A stretch of DNA of 64,000 nt from an uncultured Gammaproteobacteria bacterium (lineage in GTDB: Bacteria > Pseudomonadota > Gammaproteobacteria > HyVt-429). A program made the position numbers and the translations under genes. Location of the stretch: the NCBI GenBank assembly GCA_947259975.1, contig CAMYOD010000046.1, positions 62,001-126,000 on the forward strand, written 5' to 3'. The notes under the pieces are model-generated. The model was not told the origin of the DNA, did not search any database, and saw only the letters and a program-made list of their open reading frames with translations. Below are positions 52,501-62,560 of the stretch, piece by piece. Every line of letters begins with the position of its first letter. Positions within the stretch are counted from its first letter, which is position 1.

Positions 52501-55500
52501 TTAGAGGCCGCCCGGCAGCCGCAGAATGCGGGAATCGCCCCACACCGCCCCGGATGGCGCTTTTTCGGTCTTGCTCTTCGGGCCGCCGCCGTTGGTCGGC
52601 TCCGGATTTTCCGGACAGGGACCTAGCGTATCACCATGGCCGAGGTGGCCGGGGATGGCGCTGGGCGGTAGCACCAGGGTCTTCTCGGCCGGGGTTCCGG
52701 GCCGGTGACAGATGGTTACGTTACCGGTCGGTTCGTTCACGGTAAGGGTCGCGGTGGCCGGCGGACTGACTACGAGTCCCTGGCTGAACAGGTCGCTGGT
52801 GGTGTTGAGGAAACTGCCCGGCGCAGCCGTCGTCGGCACCTGCACCGTAACGCCAAAGCTGCACGAATCATTACCAGCAAGATTGCCGCCGGTCAATGCG
52901 ATCACGCTGGTACCCTCCACCTTGGAGCCCGGCCCGCAGACATCATTTTGCGGCAGGCCGTCCGCCACCATGCCTAATACCACGGCATCCAGGTTGTCGG
53001 TGAAGGCAAGTTGCGCAATGCCCTGGGTGTCGGCATTACTGAGATTGAACGTGAGCGTGGTGCTGTCACCTGGCTCCACCGGGCCGGCAAAGGCCTTGGT
53101 GAACGTGACTTCGGCACTGCCGACGTTGAAGCTGTCGCTGGCCGGATCGCCGCGGACATCGAGCGTGCCGACGTCACCGGTGACCTCGCTGGTCGTATTG
53201 TTGACGGTGCCGCCGGGCACGGCGCTTGTGGGCACCGTGACGGTGACCGTGAAGTCACATGATGCCCCTGGCGCCAGTTCGCCGCCGGTGAGGTCGATAC
53301 TCATACCGCCGTCCGCCGTCGCGAGCGTGCCGCCGCAGGCGCTGGCCGGAAGGGTGCTCGTTACCAGCAGCCCGGCCAGCGCATCGTCCAGGTTATCGCT
53401 GAATTCGATTCCTGTAATCGTCTCGGTCGCGCTGAGATTGGTCACGGTGAACTTGAGATCGACGCTACCGCCCGGCACCACCGTATCAAGCTGGAACGCC
53501 TTGCTGATCAGCAGCTGCACCGCCGAAACAAGGAGCTCATCCTGTGCCGGGTCCAGCAGCAGTGATTCGCCGTCCATGTCGGCGCTCAGACCGCTGGTGA
53601 CGTTGAAGTACGAGTTCTCAGGGGTGGTCGCAGGCACCAGCAGGGGGACATCGAAGGCGCACGATGTTCCGGCCGCAAGATTTCCATCGGCAAATGTCAA
53701 CACTCCGCTGCCAAACGATAGGGACGAGCCTGCACCGCAAGACGCTGTGCTCGGCAGCGTGGTCGGAGCGAGATTCGTCAGGACGTCATTTAAATCGTCG
53801 GTGAAACCGATACTGGTCGCGTTCAGGCCGGCGCTCGTGTTGGCCAAGGTAAACCGCAGATTGACCGTACCGCCCGGGATCACCGGGTCATCGGTGAATT
53901 CCTTTTCCAGCGTCAGCCCGGCGACATGCAACGCGTCCGTGGCGACCGCGCCCGTGGTCGCCAGGCCGCCGACGGTGGCGGTGATATTCGAGGTCGTATT
54001 CAGGTGGTTACCGGGCAGCGCGTCAGACGGCACCGCGACGGTGACGGCAACGGTGCAAGACTCGCCCGGGGCCAGACTGCCACCGGTAAAGCTCAAAAAT
54101 GTCGTGCCGACGATCTCGGAACCGGCACCGCAGACGGCGGTGGTCGGCAGTCCAATCGCGGTTAAACCGGCGAGCGCCGCCGTCAGATTGTCATCGAAGG
54201 CAATGTCCGTGGCATTGGCGGACGCGGACTCGTCGTGCACGATCGTGAATTCGAGGGTCGCGTTGTCGCCCGGCTGCGCTGGATCGTCGATAAAGGTCTT
54301 GATCAGTTCCGGCGCCCCCGCCACTACCAGGTCGTCGCTGGCGGCATCGCCCACCACGGGATTGCCGCCGACGGTGGCGGTAATCGGGCTGGTGGTATTT
54401 GGATAGGTTCCCGCCGCCGCGCCGGCTGCGACACCGAGCGTCACATCGAAGGTGCAGGATGCACCCGGGTCGAGACTGGCGCCGGAGACCACCAGCTTTG
54501 CCGGAGTCGCGCTGCTGGGCGGCGGCGGATTGGTCAACGGCGTAAAGGTGGCAGTGGCACCAGGTCCACAGAAGCCGGCCGCCGGGATGCTGCTGCCAGT
54601 CGGCAGGATGATGTCGAAGACATCCTCAAAGCCAATGCTGGTGGCAGCTGCCGCGGTGTCGGTGTTCGTTATCGTGAACTCCAGGGTTACATTGTCGCCC
54701 GCGGCCACCGGATCGTCGGTGAACTCCTTGGTCAGGACCGGGAAGTTGACGACGAAGAGCAGGTCGTCGGCGACATTGCCGGTGACCGTGTCGCCGGCGA
54801 CATCCAACATAATCGCGGTGGTGGTGTTGGGGTAGGTCCCCGGAGCCGTAGCGGCGGGGACATCCAGATTCACACTGAAGCTGCAGAATCCTTCCGCCGG
54901 CAGGGTGCCGCCGGTGAGTGAAAGGATATCGTCGGTAAACGTGAGGGTCGAACCGGCGCCACAGGGGTCGGTGGGCAGCGCGCCGCTCGGCGCCAGCCCG
55001 GTGACCACGGCCGTGAGGTTGTCGTCGAAGGTGATGCTGGTTGCCGCCTCGGTGCGATTAAAGTTGGTGACCGTAAACTCCAGGTTCACGGTGCCGCCCG
55101 GTAGCACCGGGTCATCGGTAAACGATTTGACCAGGGTGTTGCGCGGCACGTTGAGTGCGGCCGTGGCGAAGCCGCTCGATACGTTCGGATTGATACCGCT
55201 GGCCAACTCGCCGGTGGTGTTGACGAACACGCCGGTGGTGGCGGTGGTGACGTCGACGCTGACGGTACAGGTGGCTCCGGCAGCGAGCGAGCTACTACCG
55301 AAAAGGGAAATCACGCCCGTCCCGGGGATGGCGGTCAGAGCGGCGCCGCTACAGTCGGTGGTGGCGTTCGCCGGTGTGGCGATGACCATCCCGGTCGGCA
55401 GATTATCGATAAAACTAATGCCGAACACGGCGGCCGCATTGGCGCTGTTGTCGATGATCAGCGTGAGCGTGCTGGTGCCGCCCGGCGGGATCGGGCTGGG

Positions 55501-56028
55501 CGCGAAGCTCTTGCTGAAGCCGGGCCGGTCGGTGGCGACGGTGAGATCGGCCGTCGCGGTGCCGAAGGTGCCGGCATCCGAATCCAGAGCGCCGGAGACG
55601 TTTGTGTGTGTGCCCGCGGTACTGCTGGTGACATTGACGCTGACGGTACAGGTTTGACTCGCCCCCACTTCCCCGTCACTGAAGCTGATGGTACTGCCAC
55701 CGTCCGGCGCACTGACGGTGCCGAGACAGGTGGAGGCCGCACTTGCGGGGGTCGCGATGCTGACGCCGGTCGGCAGGTTGTCCGTGAAGTTGAGACCTCG
55801 GACCCCGGTCGCGGCGTTGTTATTGGTGATGCTGAATTCAAGCGAACTGGTGCTGCCCGGGCCGATGGTGGCCGGGTTGAAAGTCTTGGCAAAGTCGAGA
55901 GCCTGTTGCGCATGAACTGCGCCGTTGAAAAACAACAGGGACGACAGACCGAGAACAAAGGCAAGAACGAGGCGGCTGCGCGCACGTACGGTTCCAGCTA
56001 ATCCAGCCACGGGGCGGGCATCAATCAT
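52501..56028 (-). CDS. large secreted protein with about eight ~120-aa Ig-like/DUF11-type repeats and C-terminal ICH...HGD motif
   Basis: RBS GGAGGAGAG before ATG 56028; signal peptide to VHAQQ; repeats of (K)xFxDDPVxPGGTVxLxFTxTN...FxDNL...CGxG; C-terminus VTICHRPGTPAEKTLVLPPSAIPGHLGHGDTLGPC. Confidence 0.85.
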   Translation of the reverse strand: MIDARPVAGLAGTVRARSRLVLAFVLGLSSLLFFNGAVHAQQALDFAKTFNPATIGPGSTSSLEFSITNNNAATGVRGLNFTDNLPTGVSIATPASAASTCLGTVSAPDGGSTISFSDGEVGASQTCTVSVNVTSSTAGTHTNVSGALDSDAGTFGTATADLTVATDRPGFSKSFAPSPIPPGGTSTLTLIIDNSANAAAVFGISFIDNLPTGMVIATPANATTDCSGAALTAIPGTGVISLFGSSSLAAGATCTVSVDVTTATTGVFVNTTGELASGINPNVSSGFATAALNVPRNTLVKSFTDDPVLPGGTVNLEFTVTNFNRTEAATSITFDDNLTAVVTGLAPSGALPTDPCGAGSTLTFTDDILSLTGGTLPAEGFCSFSVNLDVPAATAPGTYPNTTTAIMLDVAGDTVTGNVADDLLFVVNFPVLTKEFTDDPVAAGDNVTLEFTITNTDTAAAATSIGFEDVFDIILPTGSSIPAAGFCGPGATATFTPLTNPPPPSSATPAKLVVSGASLDPGASCTFDVTLGVAAGAAAGTYPNTTSPITATVGGNPVVGDAASDDLVVAGAPELIKTFIDDPAQPGDNATLEFTIVHDESASANATDIAFDDNLTAALAGLTAIGLPTTAVCGAGSEIVGTTFLSFTGGSLAPGESCTVAVTVAVPSDALPGNHLNTTSNITATVGGLATTGAVATDALHVAGLTLEKEFTDDPVIPGGTVNLRFTLANTSAGLNATSIGFTDDLNDVLTNLAPTTLPSTASCGAGSSLSFGSGVLTFADGNLAAGTSCAFDVPLLVPATTPENSYFNVTSGLSADMDGESLLLDPAQDELLVSAVQLLISKAFQLDTVVPGGSVDLKFTVTNLSATETITGIEFSDNLDDALAGLLVTSTLPASACGGTLATADGGMSIDLTGGELAPGASCDFTVTVTVPTSAVPGGTVNNTTSEVTGDVGTLDVRGDPASDSFNVGSAEVTFTKAFAGPVEPGDSTTLTFNLSNADTQGIAQLAFTDNLDAVVLGMVADGLPQNDVCGPGSKVEGTSVIALTGGNLAGNDSCSFGVTVQVPTTAAPGSFLNTTSDLFSQGLVVSPPATATLTVNEPTGNVTICHRPGTPAEKTLVLPPSAIPGHLGHGDTLGPCPENPEPTNGGGPKSKTEKAPSGAVWGDSRILRLPGGL

Positions 56029-56429
56029 TGATCTCTCCTCCATCATTATTCTTTGCAGCAGTAAAAACCCGCCGTCGACCCTGCGAAATCTGGGAACGCT
56101 TGGGTCGCGCGGTAGCTACCGACGATACCCGTTTAGTGTAGCAGTTTTATTGCAATTTTTGACCGCCGCGCGCGGCGATCCGAGGCACTGCTCAATGCCG
56201 CATACACTGGGTATTTGCGACCACCACCGCCCTCCCGGCGTCATAGATTTGACACGAAAACACCGACCTGCACCGGCGCGCCGGGGACCATTTCCCGCGC
56301 CCGACCGCGGCGATGGCCGGGGTTAGTTTGTGCCGCCCGCTGCCGGCGGGTCAATACGAAAATATCAGAGTTTTTTATCCCGCGCCCGGTTCCAGGCGGT
56401 TAGCCCGCGGGTACCGGGCCGCGCCCGAT

Positions 56430-57374
56430 CTAGCGCCGGGCGTCACGCCCGGCGGTGGAGAACACCAGGGTCGTAATCTGTTCCGAGACCAGCCCGATCA
56501 GGAAAACCAGAACCGACGTCACCAGCAATAACGCGCTCATGTTTGTGAAGCGGCTCATGGTGGCAAAGGTGTATAGGTAATAACCGAAGCCGAGGAGAAA
56601 AAAGAACAGGCTGATGGGGGTAAATATTTTTAACGGCGAATACAGGGTGCCGACGCGAAAGATGATCAATAGAAAACGTACACCGTCGCGTACGATCCGC
56701 AAGTGGCTCTTGCCCTCGCGGCGCGCGGCATCGAAAGGTACGTAGGCGACGCTATAGCCGGCGCGGAAAAAGGCCATAGTAATGGTGGTCGGATAGGAAA
56801 AGCCATTCGGCAGCAGTGTCAGAAACTCGCGAAACTTTTCCGTGCGTACGGCACGCAGGCCGGAGGTCAGGTCTTCGATCCTGTGACCCACGACCCAGGA
56901 TGCAAAGCGGTTATAGAAGCTGTTGCCAAACAGCCGCGCCACGCTGGCCTGTGATCCGGCACGGCGGGCACCGACCACCATGTCGTGGCCCTCTGCCAGC
57001 TTGGCGAGCAATTTGGGAATTATTGCGGGATCGTGTTGACCGTCCGCGTCCATGGTGACCAGGATCGCGCCGGTGGCCGCGCGCGCCCCGGTTTTGATAG
57101 CGGCACCGTTGCCGAGGTTGTAGGGATGCGAGATGACGCGGGCACCGGCCTCCTTGCCCACGGTCGCGGAACCGTCGTTGGAGCCGTCATCGACGACGAT
57201 GACCTCGGCATCCGGGAAGTGCTCACGCAGTTGGTCGAGCACGCGGCGCAACGATTTTTCTTCATTGAAGACCGGCAGGACAATGGAAAGGCTCGAACGG
57301 ATTTCGGGATCGTGCATCCTCACTCCAGGCGATGACTTATTCTTGTGTTTGGTCAGCGACTTGTCGGGAATCAA
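56430..57374 (-). CDS. family 2 glycosyltransferase (dolichol-phosphate mannosyltransferase-like), two C-terminal TM segments
   Basis: SIVLPVFNEEKSLRRVLDQLREHFPDAEVIVVDDGSNDGSATV; TMDADGQHDPAIIPKL. Confidence 0.92.
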   Translation of the reverse strand: MIPDKSLTKHKNKSSPGVRMHDPEIRSSLSIVLPVFNEEKSLRRVLDQLREHFPDAEVIVVDDGSNDGSATVGKEAGARVISHPYNLGNGAAIKTGARAATGAILVTMDADGQHDPAIIPKLLAKLAEGHDMVVGARRAGSQASVARLFGNSFYNRFASWVVGHRIEDLTSGLRAVRTEKFREFLTLLPNGFSYPTTITMAFFRAGYSVAYVPFDAARREGKSHLRIVRDGVRFLLIIFRVGTLYSPLKIFTPISLFFFLLGFGYYLYTFATMSRFTNMSALLLVTSVLVFLIGLVSEQITTLVFSTAGRDARR

Positions 57375-57514
57375 CGCTGATCCGACGCGTCACGACACAC
57401 TTTGGAATATGCCATTCCCGGCAGGATTTTGCACCTGCCGGGTAGGCTGAGAAATGGACCGCTCGTTATAAGTGTGGCGGGTGAGGCCGGCGGTGGGGTG
57501 TGGTCTAACAGAAA

Positions 57515-58414
57515 TCAGGCGACGCGGACGGAGTTCTCGACCCGCGTCAGCATGACCTCCAGGGTGTCCACCTGGTGCACATCGATTTCGCAAACGCCGA
57601 TGCCACGTTCGAGTTTGCGCACCAGCTCCATGGGATGACCCGCAAGCGCGCGCTCGATTCGGGCGAGGGTGACATCCGCGCCGACGCGGTCGGTCTGCGG
57701 CAGGATCATGAGCAAGCCGGCGGTATCGATATGGCCGATGATGTCCATGCTGCGCAGACAGTCACGGCAGATCTCGCCGACGCGACCCACGAGCGCGGTC
57801 CGCTGCTCCATGGTGAGGCCGTCCTGCTGCCCTAGCTCGGCGAGATTCGTGAGCCGCAGTATTGCCACCGACAGCGGCCGGCGCCAATGACGGCTGAATT
57901 TCTCCTCCTCGAGTAACTTTTCGATCACATACTCGCGCCGCAGGAGTCCGGTTTGGCGGTCATATTGGGCGGCATCGCGCGGCGTCGCGGATTCACCGTT
58001 CAGCAGATTACGTTCCAGTTCCTGGCAACGAGATTCCAGCTCCTTGACGCGGCGCCCCAGGACCTGGGTGCGCATCACCAGGGTCGTGATGTCCTCGAAC
58101 ACTACCAGCATCGCATTCGATTTCGTGTCTATCGTCTGCACCGTCACGGCGGCGAAGAAAACAGCGTCCCGCGTTACGCGCAGGCGTATATGTTCGCTCG
58201 GTTCGTTGGCAAGACGGCGAATACGATCCGTATAGTCGGTCAGCTCGGGAAATTCGCCAGTCAGGGCCTTGCCGATTAGTGAATCTGCCAGGCGCCCACT
58301 GAACCGGGACATGGTGGGGCTCGCCTCGCGAATGCAAAGATTCGAGTCCATAACGAGGAAGCCGCACCCGGTGTGTTCGATGAGGCTGTCGAGAACTGTG
58401 TTGGCTGTCGTCAT
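57515..58414 (-). CDS. PAS + degenerate GGDEF-like domain protein
   Basis: PAS-like N-terminus (GFLVMDSNLCIREASPTMSRFSGR); YDRQTGLLRREYVIEKLLEEEKFSRHWRRPLSVAILRL typical of a GGDEF start; GG(D/E)EF replaced by HIDTAGLLMILP. Confidence 0.7.
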   Translation of the reverse strand: MTTANTVLDSLIEHTGCGFLVMDSNLCIREASPTMSRFSGRLADSLIGKALTGEFPELTDYTDRIRRLANEPSEHIRLRVTRDAVFFAAVTVQTIDTKSNAMLVVFEDITTLVMRTQVLGRRVKELESRCQELERNLLNGESATPRDAAQYDRQTGLLRREYVIEKLLEEEKFSRHWRRPLSVAILRLTNLAELGQQDGLTMEQRTALVGRVGEICRDCLRSMDIIGHIDTAGLLMILPQTDRVGADVTLARIERALAGHPMELVRKLERGIGVCEIDVHQVDTLEVMLTRVENSVRVA

Positions 58415-58537
58415 GCGGTGGCCTGGCAGAGGATTGATATGGGCCTGTCTCAATCCATCGACCACTGCCACCGATTCTTTAGTGCACAACGAGTGGGACG
58501 GGACCCGTATGCGCGGGTACCGCGTGTCGCCCGTTCG

Positions 58538-59176
58538 TCAGGCGGCGGGTTTGAGGCGCTCCGCGGCGGCCTTTTTGACGAGAAAATCAACGATTTGCAT
58601 GAGGCGACCATGACTGCCGGCCATGGTGGCGGTGGTGAGGTAGCGGCCGTCGACGATGATGCTGGGGACTCCCCTGGCCTGATAGCGGCGACCCTGGATG
58701 CGTGCCTGGCGGAACTTGCTGTCGACGGCGAAGGAATTGTACGTGCTGATGAATTTCTCCCTCGCCACGCCATGTTCGGCGGCGAAGTCCGCCAGCGCCG
58801 CCGCCGTATCGAGGCGCTTCTTCTTGACATGTAGAGCCTTGAATAAGGCCGGGTGCAGCGTGTCCATCACGCCCAGGGCCTCGAAGGTGTAGAAGGCGCG
58901 CGCGTGCGGCGCCCAGGACTCGCGCAGCACGGCGGCCATGCGGACGAATTCCGCGTTCGCCGGCTTATTCTTGAGCCATTTGTCCAGCGCGGGTTCGAGG
59001 TCGTAACAGTGCTGGCAGCCGTACCAGAAAAGTTCCCGCACCTCGATCTTGTCGCCGGTTTCCACCGGTTGCGGTTGGGACAACTCGACGAAATGAATCT
59101 GGCTGGTGAATTGCTCCGCATTCGCAATTCCGACAACTGAAAATAGCGTAACGATCGCAACTAAAACATTTTTCAT
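58538..59176 (-). CDS. dsbA: thiol:disulfide interchange protein DsbA
   Basis: Signal peptide; VRELFWYGCQHCYDLEPALDKWL; ARGVPSIIVDGRY cis-Pro loop. Confidence 0.92.
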   Translation of the reverse strand: MKNVLVAIVTLFSVVGIANAEQFTSQIHFVELSQPQPVETGDKIEVRELFWYGCQHCYDLEPALDKWLKNKPANAEFVRMAAVLRESWAPHARAFYTFEALGVMDTLHPALFKALHVKKKRLDTAAALADFAAEHGVAREKFISTYNSFAVDSKFRQARIQGRRYQARGVPSIIVDGRYLTTATMAGSHGRLMQIVDFLVKKAAAERLKPAA

Positions 59177-59224
59177 CTACTTATCTCCGAAGATCCTCAA
59201 TTTACCGTGACGCCGCCGGGCTGT

Positions 59225-60613
59225 TCATGCCGCGCCCAGCCTGTCGATGAGTTTCGCATGAATGTCTCCGAACGCGCCATTACTCATTATCACGACCCGA
59301 TCGCCGGCGCGAAGTTCCCCTGGCAATTCACGCACAATGTTATCGATGGAATCGAATACCCGGGCCTTGTCGCCGATCTGGCGGGCAATGCTGCCGACAT
59401 CCCATTTCAATTCCGGCGCACGATAGAGTATGACTCGATCGGCGATGTCCAGTGCGCCGGCCAGCCCGTTCCGGTGCACGCCCATGCGCATACTGTTGGA
59501 GCGGGGTTCCAGTACCGCAATCACCCGGTCCTCGCCACATTGGGCCCTGATCGCTCCCAGGGTGCTGTGGATTTCCGTTGGGTGATGGGCGAAATCGTCG
59601 TAGACATGCACGCCGGCCGGGCTGGCGCGCAACTCCAGGCGCCGCTTCACACCGCGAAACCGCGACAGGGCGTCGATGCCCGCGGCCATCGGTACGCCGG
59701 CATGGCGCGCCGCGGCCAGCGCCGCCACTGCATTGCTTGCATTGTGCGCACCGGCAAGCGACCACTCGACGGTGCCCGCAGGCGCACCGTCGAGGGCGAC
59801 GTCGAAGCGACTGAAGTCGTCGTGCACAGGTGCAAATGACCAGCCGGATTGCTTCTGTCCGATACCGCCCTGATTGTGATCTTCGCGCCGAAAATATTCA
59901 CATTCACTCCAACAACCCATGGCGAGGACGCTATCGATATCGTCGTCATTACCATTGGCGATGATCAATCCGGAGGATGGGATGGTGCGCACGAAATAGT
60001 GTGTTTGCAGTTTGATTGCATCCAGGTCGGGAAAAATGTCGGCGTGATCGAACTCGAGATTGTTCAATACCGCGGTGCGCGGGCGGTAATGGATAAACTT
60101 TGAGCGCTTGTCAAAAAATGCCGTGTCATATTCATCGGCCTCGATCACGAAGAATGGCGTTTCGCCCAGGCGCGCCGAGACACCGAAGTTGTCGGGTACG
60201 CCGCCGATTAGAAACCCCGGCGCCAGGCCCGCGTCCTCCAGGATCCATGCGGCCAGGCTGGCGGTGGTGGTCTTGCCGTGGGTGCCGGCCACGGCAATCA
60301 CCCAGCGCTGCTGCAGCACATGTTCTGCGAGCCACTGCGGGCCCGATACGTAGGGCAGGTTGCGGTCGAGGATGGCTTCCACCAGCGGATTACCGCGACT
60401 GAGTGCGTTGCCGATCACCACCAGGTCGGGTGCCGGTTCCAGATGCTCCGGCGCGTAGCCCTCCATGAGGGTCACGCCTTGTTCGGCGAGCTGGGTGCTC
60501 ATCGGTGGATAGACGTTCGCGTCCGAACCGGTGACCTCATGGCCGAGCGAGCGCGCGATGAGCGCCAGCCCACCCATGAAGGTGCCGCAGATGCCGAGAA
60601 TGTGGACGTGCAT
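59225..60613 (-). CDS. mpl: UDP-N-acetylmuramate:L-alanyl-gamma-D-glutamyl-meso-diaminopimelate ligase
   Basis: MHVHILGICGTFMGGLALIARSLGHEVTGSDANVYPPMSTQL; AGTHGKTTTASL. Confidence 0.96.
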   Translation of the reverse strand: MHVHILGICGTFMGGLALIARSLGHEVTGSDANVYPPMSTQLAEQGVTLMEGYAPEHLEPAPDLVVIGNALSRGNPLVEAILDRNLPYVSGPQWLAEHVLQQRWVIAVAGTHGKTTTASLAAWILEDAGLAPGFLIGGVPDNFGVSARLGETPFFVIEADEYDTAFFDKRSKFIHYRPRTAVLNNLEFDHADIFPDLDAIKLQTHYFVRTIPSSGLIIANGNDDDIDSVLAMGCWSECEYFRREDHNQGGIGQKQSGWSFAPVHDDFSRFDVALDGAPAGTVEWSLAGAHNASNAVAALAAARHAGVPMAAGIDALSRFRGVKRRLELRASPAGVHVYDDFAHHPTEIHSTLGAIRAQCGEDRVIAVLEPRSNSMRMGVHRNGLAGALDIADRVILYRAPELKWDVGSIARQIGDKARVFDSIDNIVRELPGELRAGDRVVIMSNGAFGDIHAKLIDRLGAA

Positions 60614-60614
60614 A

Positions 60615-61109
60615 TCAGCCTGTCAGCGGTGCAATAAACGGGATGGTCATAACCAGAACGATTGTCATGCACAGAAGGCTGACAAGTAAACTCAGCACAA
60701 AACTGATATCCAGGGCGTGGCGCAGAATATGCGCGGTCACCGCGAACGACCAGAGCGACAGCAGGCCGACGATGGCGGCGGGTATGGCGAGTTCGGGTGT
60801 GTCCTTGACCCGTTCGTACCAGCGAATCGCGGGCAAAGCGATCAGGCCGATCAGGGCGCTGGTGCCATAGATGGCACTGATGGTCTGTTGCCAGCGTGGA
60901 CTGACGCCGCGGATGGAGAGCGCGGCCAGTATGACGGCACCCAGCAGCACGATGCGTATCGCCGCCGCAACGATCTGTTCGGGTGCCGCGAACGCGCCTG
61001 CAAGCGCGGCCAGCGCGGTGAGCACAACCAGGGTACGCGAGGTGGGTAAGTCCTGGGGCTTGGCCTGAAACAGGCAAATGTCAACGAACAGTCGAAGTAA
61101 GGCGAGCAT
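60615..61109 (-). CDS. hypothetical multi-TM membrane protein
   Basis: Several hydrophobic segments; 1 nt upstream of mpl, same strand. Confidence 0.6.
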   Translation of the reverse strand: MLALLRLFVDICLFQAKPQDLPTSRTLVVLTALAALAGAFAAPEQIVAAAIRIVLLGAVILAALSIRGVSPRWQQTISAIYGTSALIGLIALPAIRWYERVKDTPELAIPAAIVGLLSLWSFAVTAHILRHALDISFVLSLLVSLLCMTIVLVMTIPFIAPLTG

Positions 61110-61113
61110 AGTC

Positions 61114-61144
61114 TCGAGGTCTCATATAGTGTCGAGGTCTCATA
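61114..61144. repeat. direct repeat TCGAGGTCTCATA x2 (18-bp period)
   Basis: Copies at 61114-61126 and 61132-61144, just upstream of the 60615-61109 gene. Confidence 0.75.
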
Positions 61145-61431
61145 ATGGCTTTAATCTATCAGCGATCGACGATAGTGATGCGCACTGTCGTGCGCCTGTG
61201 CGCGCTATCGGCGAATTTGCCTGGATTGAAACATGACCCTGGTCTGGAACTGTAATAGCCAATTATAACAGTAAGCTACAAGTATCTCTTTTCCCATGAG
61301 CGCAGCATCGTACGCTAATGCGGCGATATATTTCCGCAATAACCGGCCCACGCTTATACTGCGACGCGCGCGAACAAGTACATGCACTTCGTCTCTTCCC
61401 TGGGGCCGCGTTTATCCCTAAACTTTAATGC

Positions 61432-62556
61432 ATGGATGCAACCGTCATTCGCGACGCATCAGAACTTGTCGCGCTCTGCAAAAATCTCGCGCAATGCCCC
61501 TGGGTCGGCGTCGATACCGAGTTCGTGCGTGAGCGGACGTATTACTCCCAGCTTTGCCTGATTCAGGTGGCCAGCGCGGATACGGTGGCCTGCATTGATC
61601 CGTTGGCCCTGGAGGATCTCACGCCTTTGATGGATCTGCTGTACGACCCCTCAATTATAAAAGTGATGCACGCCGCGCGGCAGGATCTTGAGTTGTTCTA
61701 CGACCGCCAGGGTGAGTTACCCACCGCCTTATTTGATACCCAGGTTGCGGCCACGTTTGTCGGTTATGGCGATCAAGTCGGTTACGGCCCGCTGGTCAAG
61801 GCCCTGTGCGATGTCGAGCTGGCAAAGGCGCATACCCGAACCAACTGGTGCCGACGCCCCCTCAGCAGTGCCCAGGTGCAGTATGCGGAAGACGACGTGC
61901 GCTATCTGGGCGAGCTTTATATGCAGCTGCGCGCCGCCCTCGACGGTGCCGGCCGGCGCGGCTGGTTCGAGGAGGAGATGGCGGCATTGACCGCGCGCGC
62001 CCTGTACCAGAACAATCCCGCTGAGGCCTATCGGCGCCTGAAGCGGGGTCGTGACCTGCCCGCCGACGCGCAACAGGTCCTGCGAGCGCTGGCGGCGTGG
62101 CGTGAGCAGCGGGCGCAGACCGATAACCGGCCACGCAGCTGGGTCCTGTCGGACGCAGCGCTGGTGGAGTTGGCGGCCAAATCACCACAGACGGTAGCTG
62201 AATTGAACGCCGCGCTGTCCGAACAAGCGGCTGTTTCCGCGCCGCTGGCGAGCGAACTCCTGGAGGCGATTCGTGGCGGTACGTCCGCCGCGCCGGTGGC
62301 GTTGTGGGAACGAAGCGTGCGTCTGAGCGGTGAACAAAAGGCGCTTTGTGGGAAGTTGATGGACCACGTACGCCGGCGCGCGGATGAATTGGACCTGGCA
62401 CCGTCGATCCTGGCGACACGCACCGACGTGGAATCCCTGGTGCGCGGTGGTACGTCGGCGGGTTGTCTGCGCGGTTGGCGTCGGTCCGTGATTGGCGACG
62501 AGTTGCGAAACATGATCCAGGCGGACTCGCCGGCACCGGCACAGCAGGGCGCCTGA
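61432..62556 (+). CDS. rnd: ribonuclease D
   Basis: VGVDTEFVRERTYYSQLCLIQVAS; VMHAARQDLELFY; HRDC region. Confidence 0.95.
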   Translation: MDATVIRDASELVALCKNLAQCPWVGVDTEFVRERTYYSQLCLIQVASADTVACIDPLALEDLTPLMDLLYDPSIIKVMHAARQDLELFYDRQGELPTALFDTQVAATFVGYGDQVGYGPLVKALCDVELAKAHTRTNWCRRPLSSAQVQYAEDDVRYLGELYMQLRAALDGAGRRGWFEEEMAALTARALYQNNPAEAYRRLKRGRDLPADAQQVLRALAAWREQRAQTDNRPRSWVLSDAALVELAAKSPQTVAELNAALSEQAAVSAPLASELLEAIRGGTSAAPVALWERSVRLSGEQKALCGKLMDHVRRRADELDLAPSILATRTDVESLVRGGTSAGCLRGWRRSVIGDELRNMIQADSPAPAQQGA

Positions 62557-62560
62557 TCGG

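Noticed and set aside
52712-54406. 564-aa plus-strand ORF
   Set aside because: Entirely antisense to the repeat protein at 52501-56028; the sense frame has a signal peptide, RBS and repeats, while this frame is low-complexity by codon bias.
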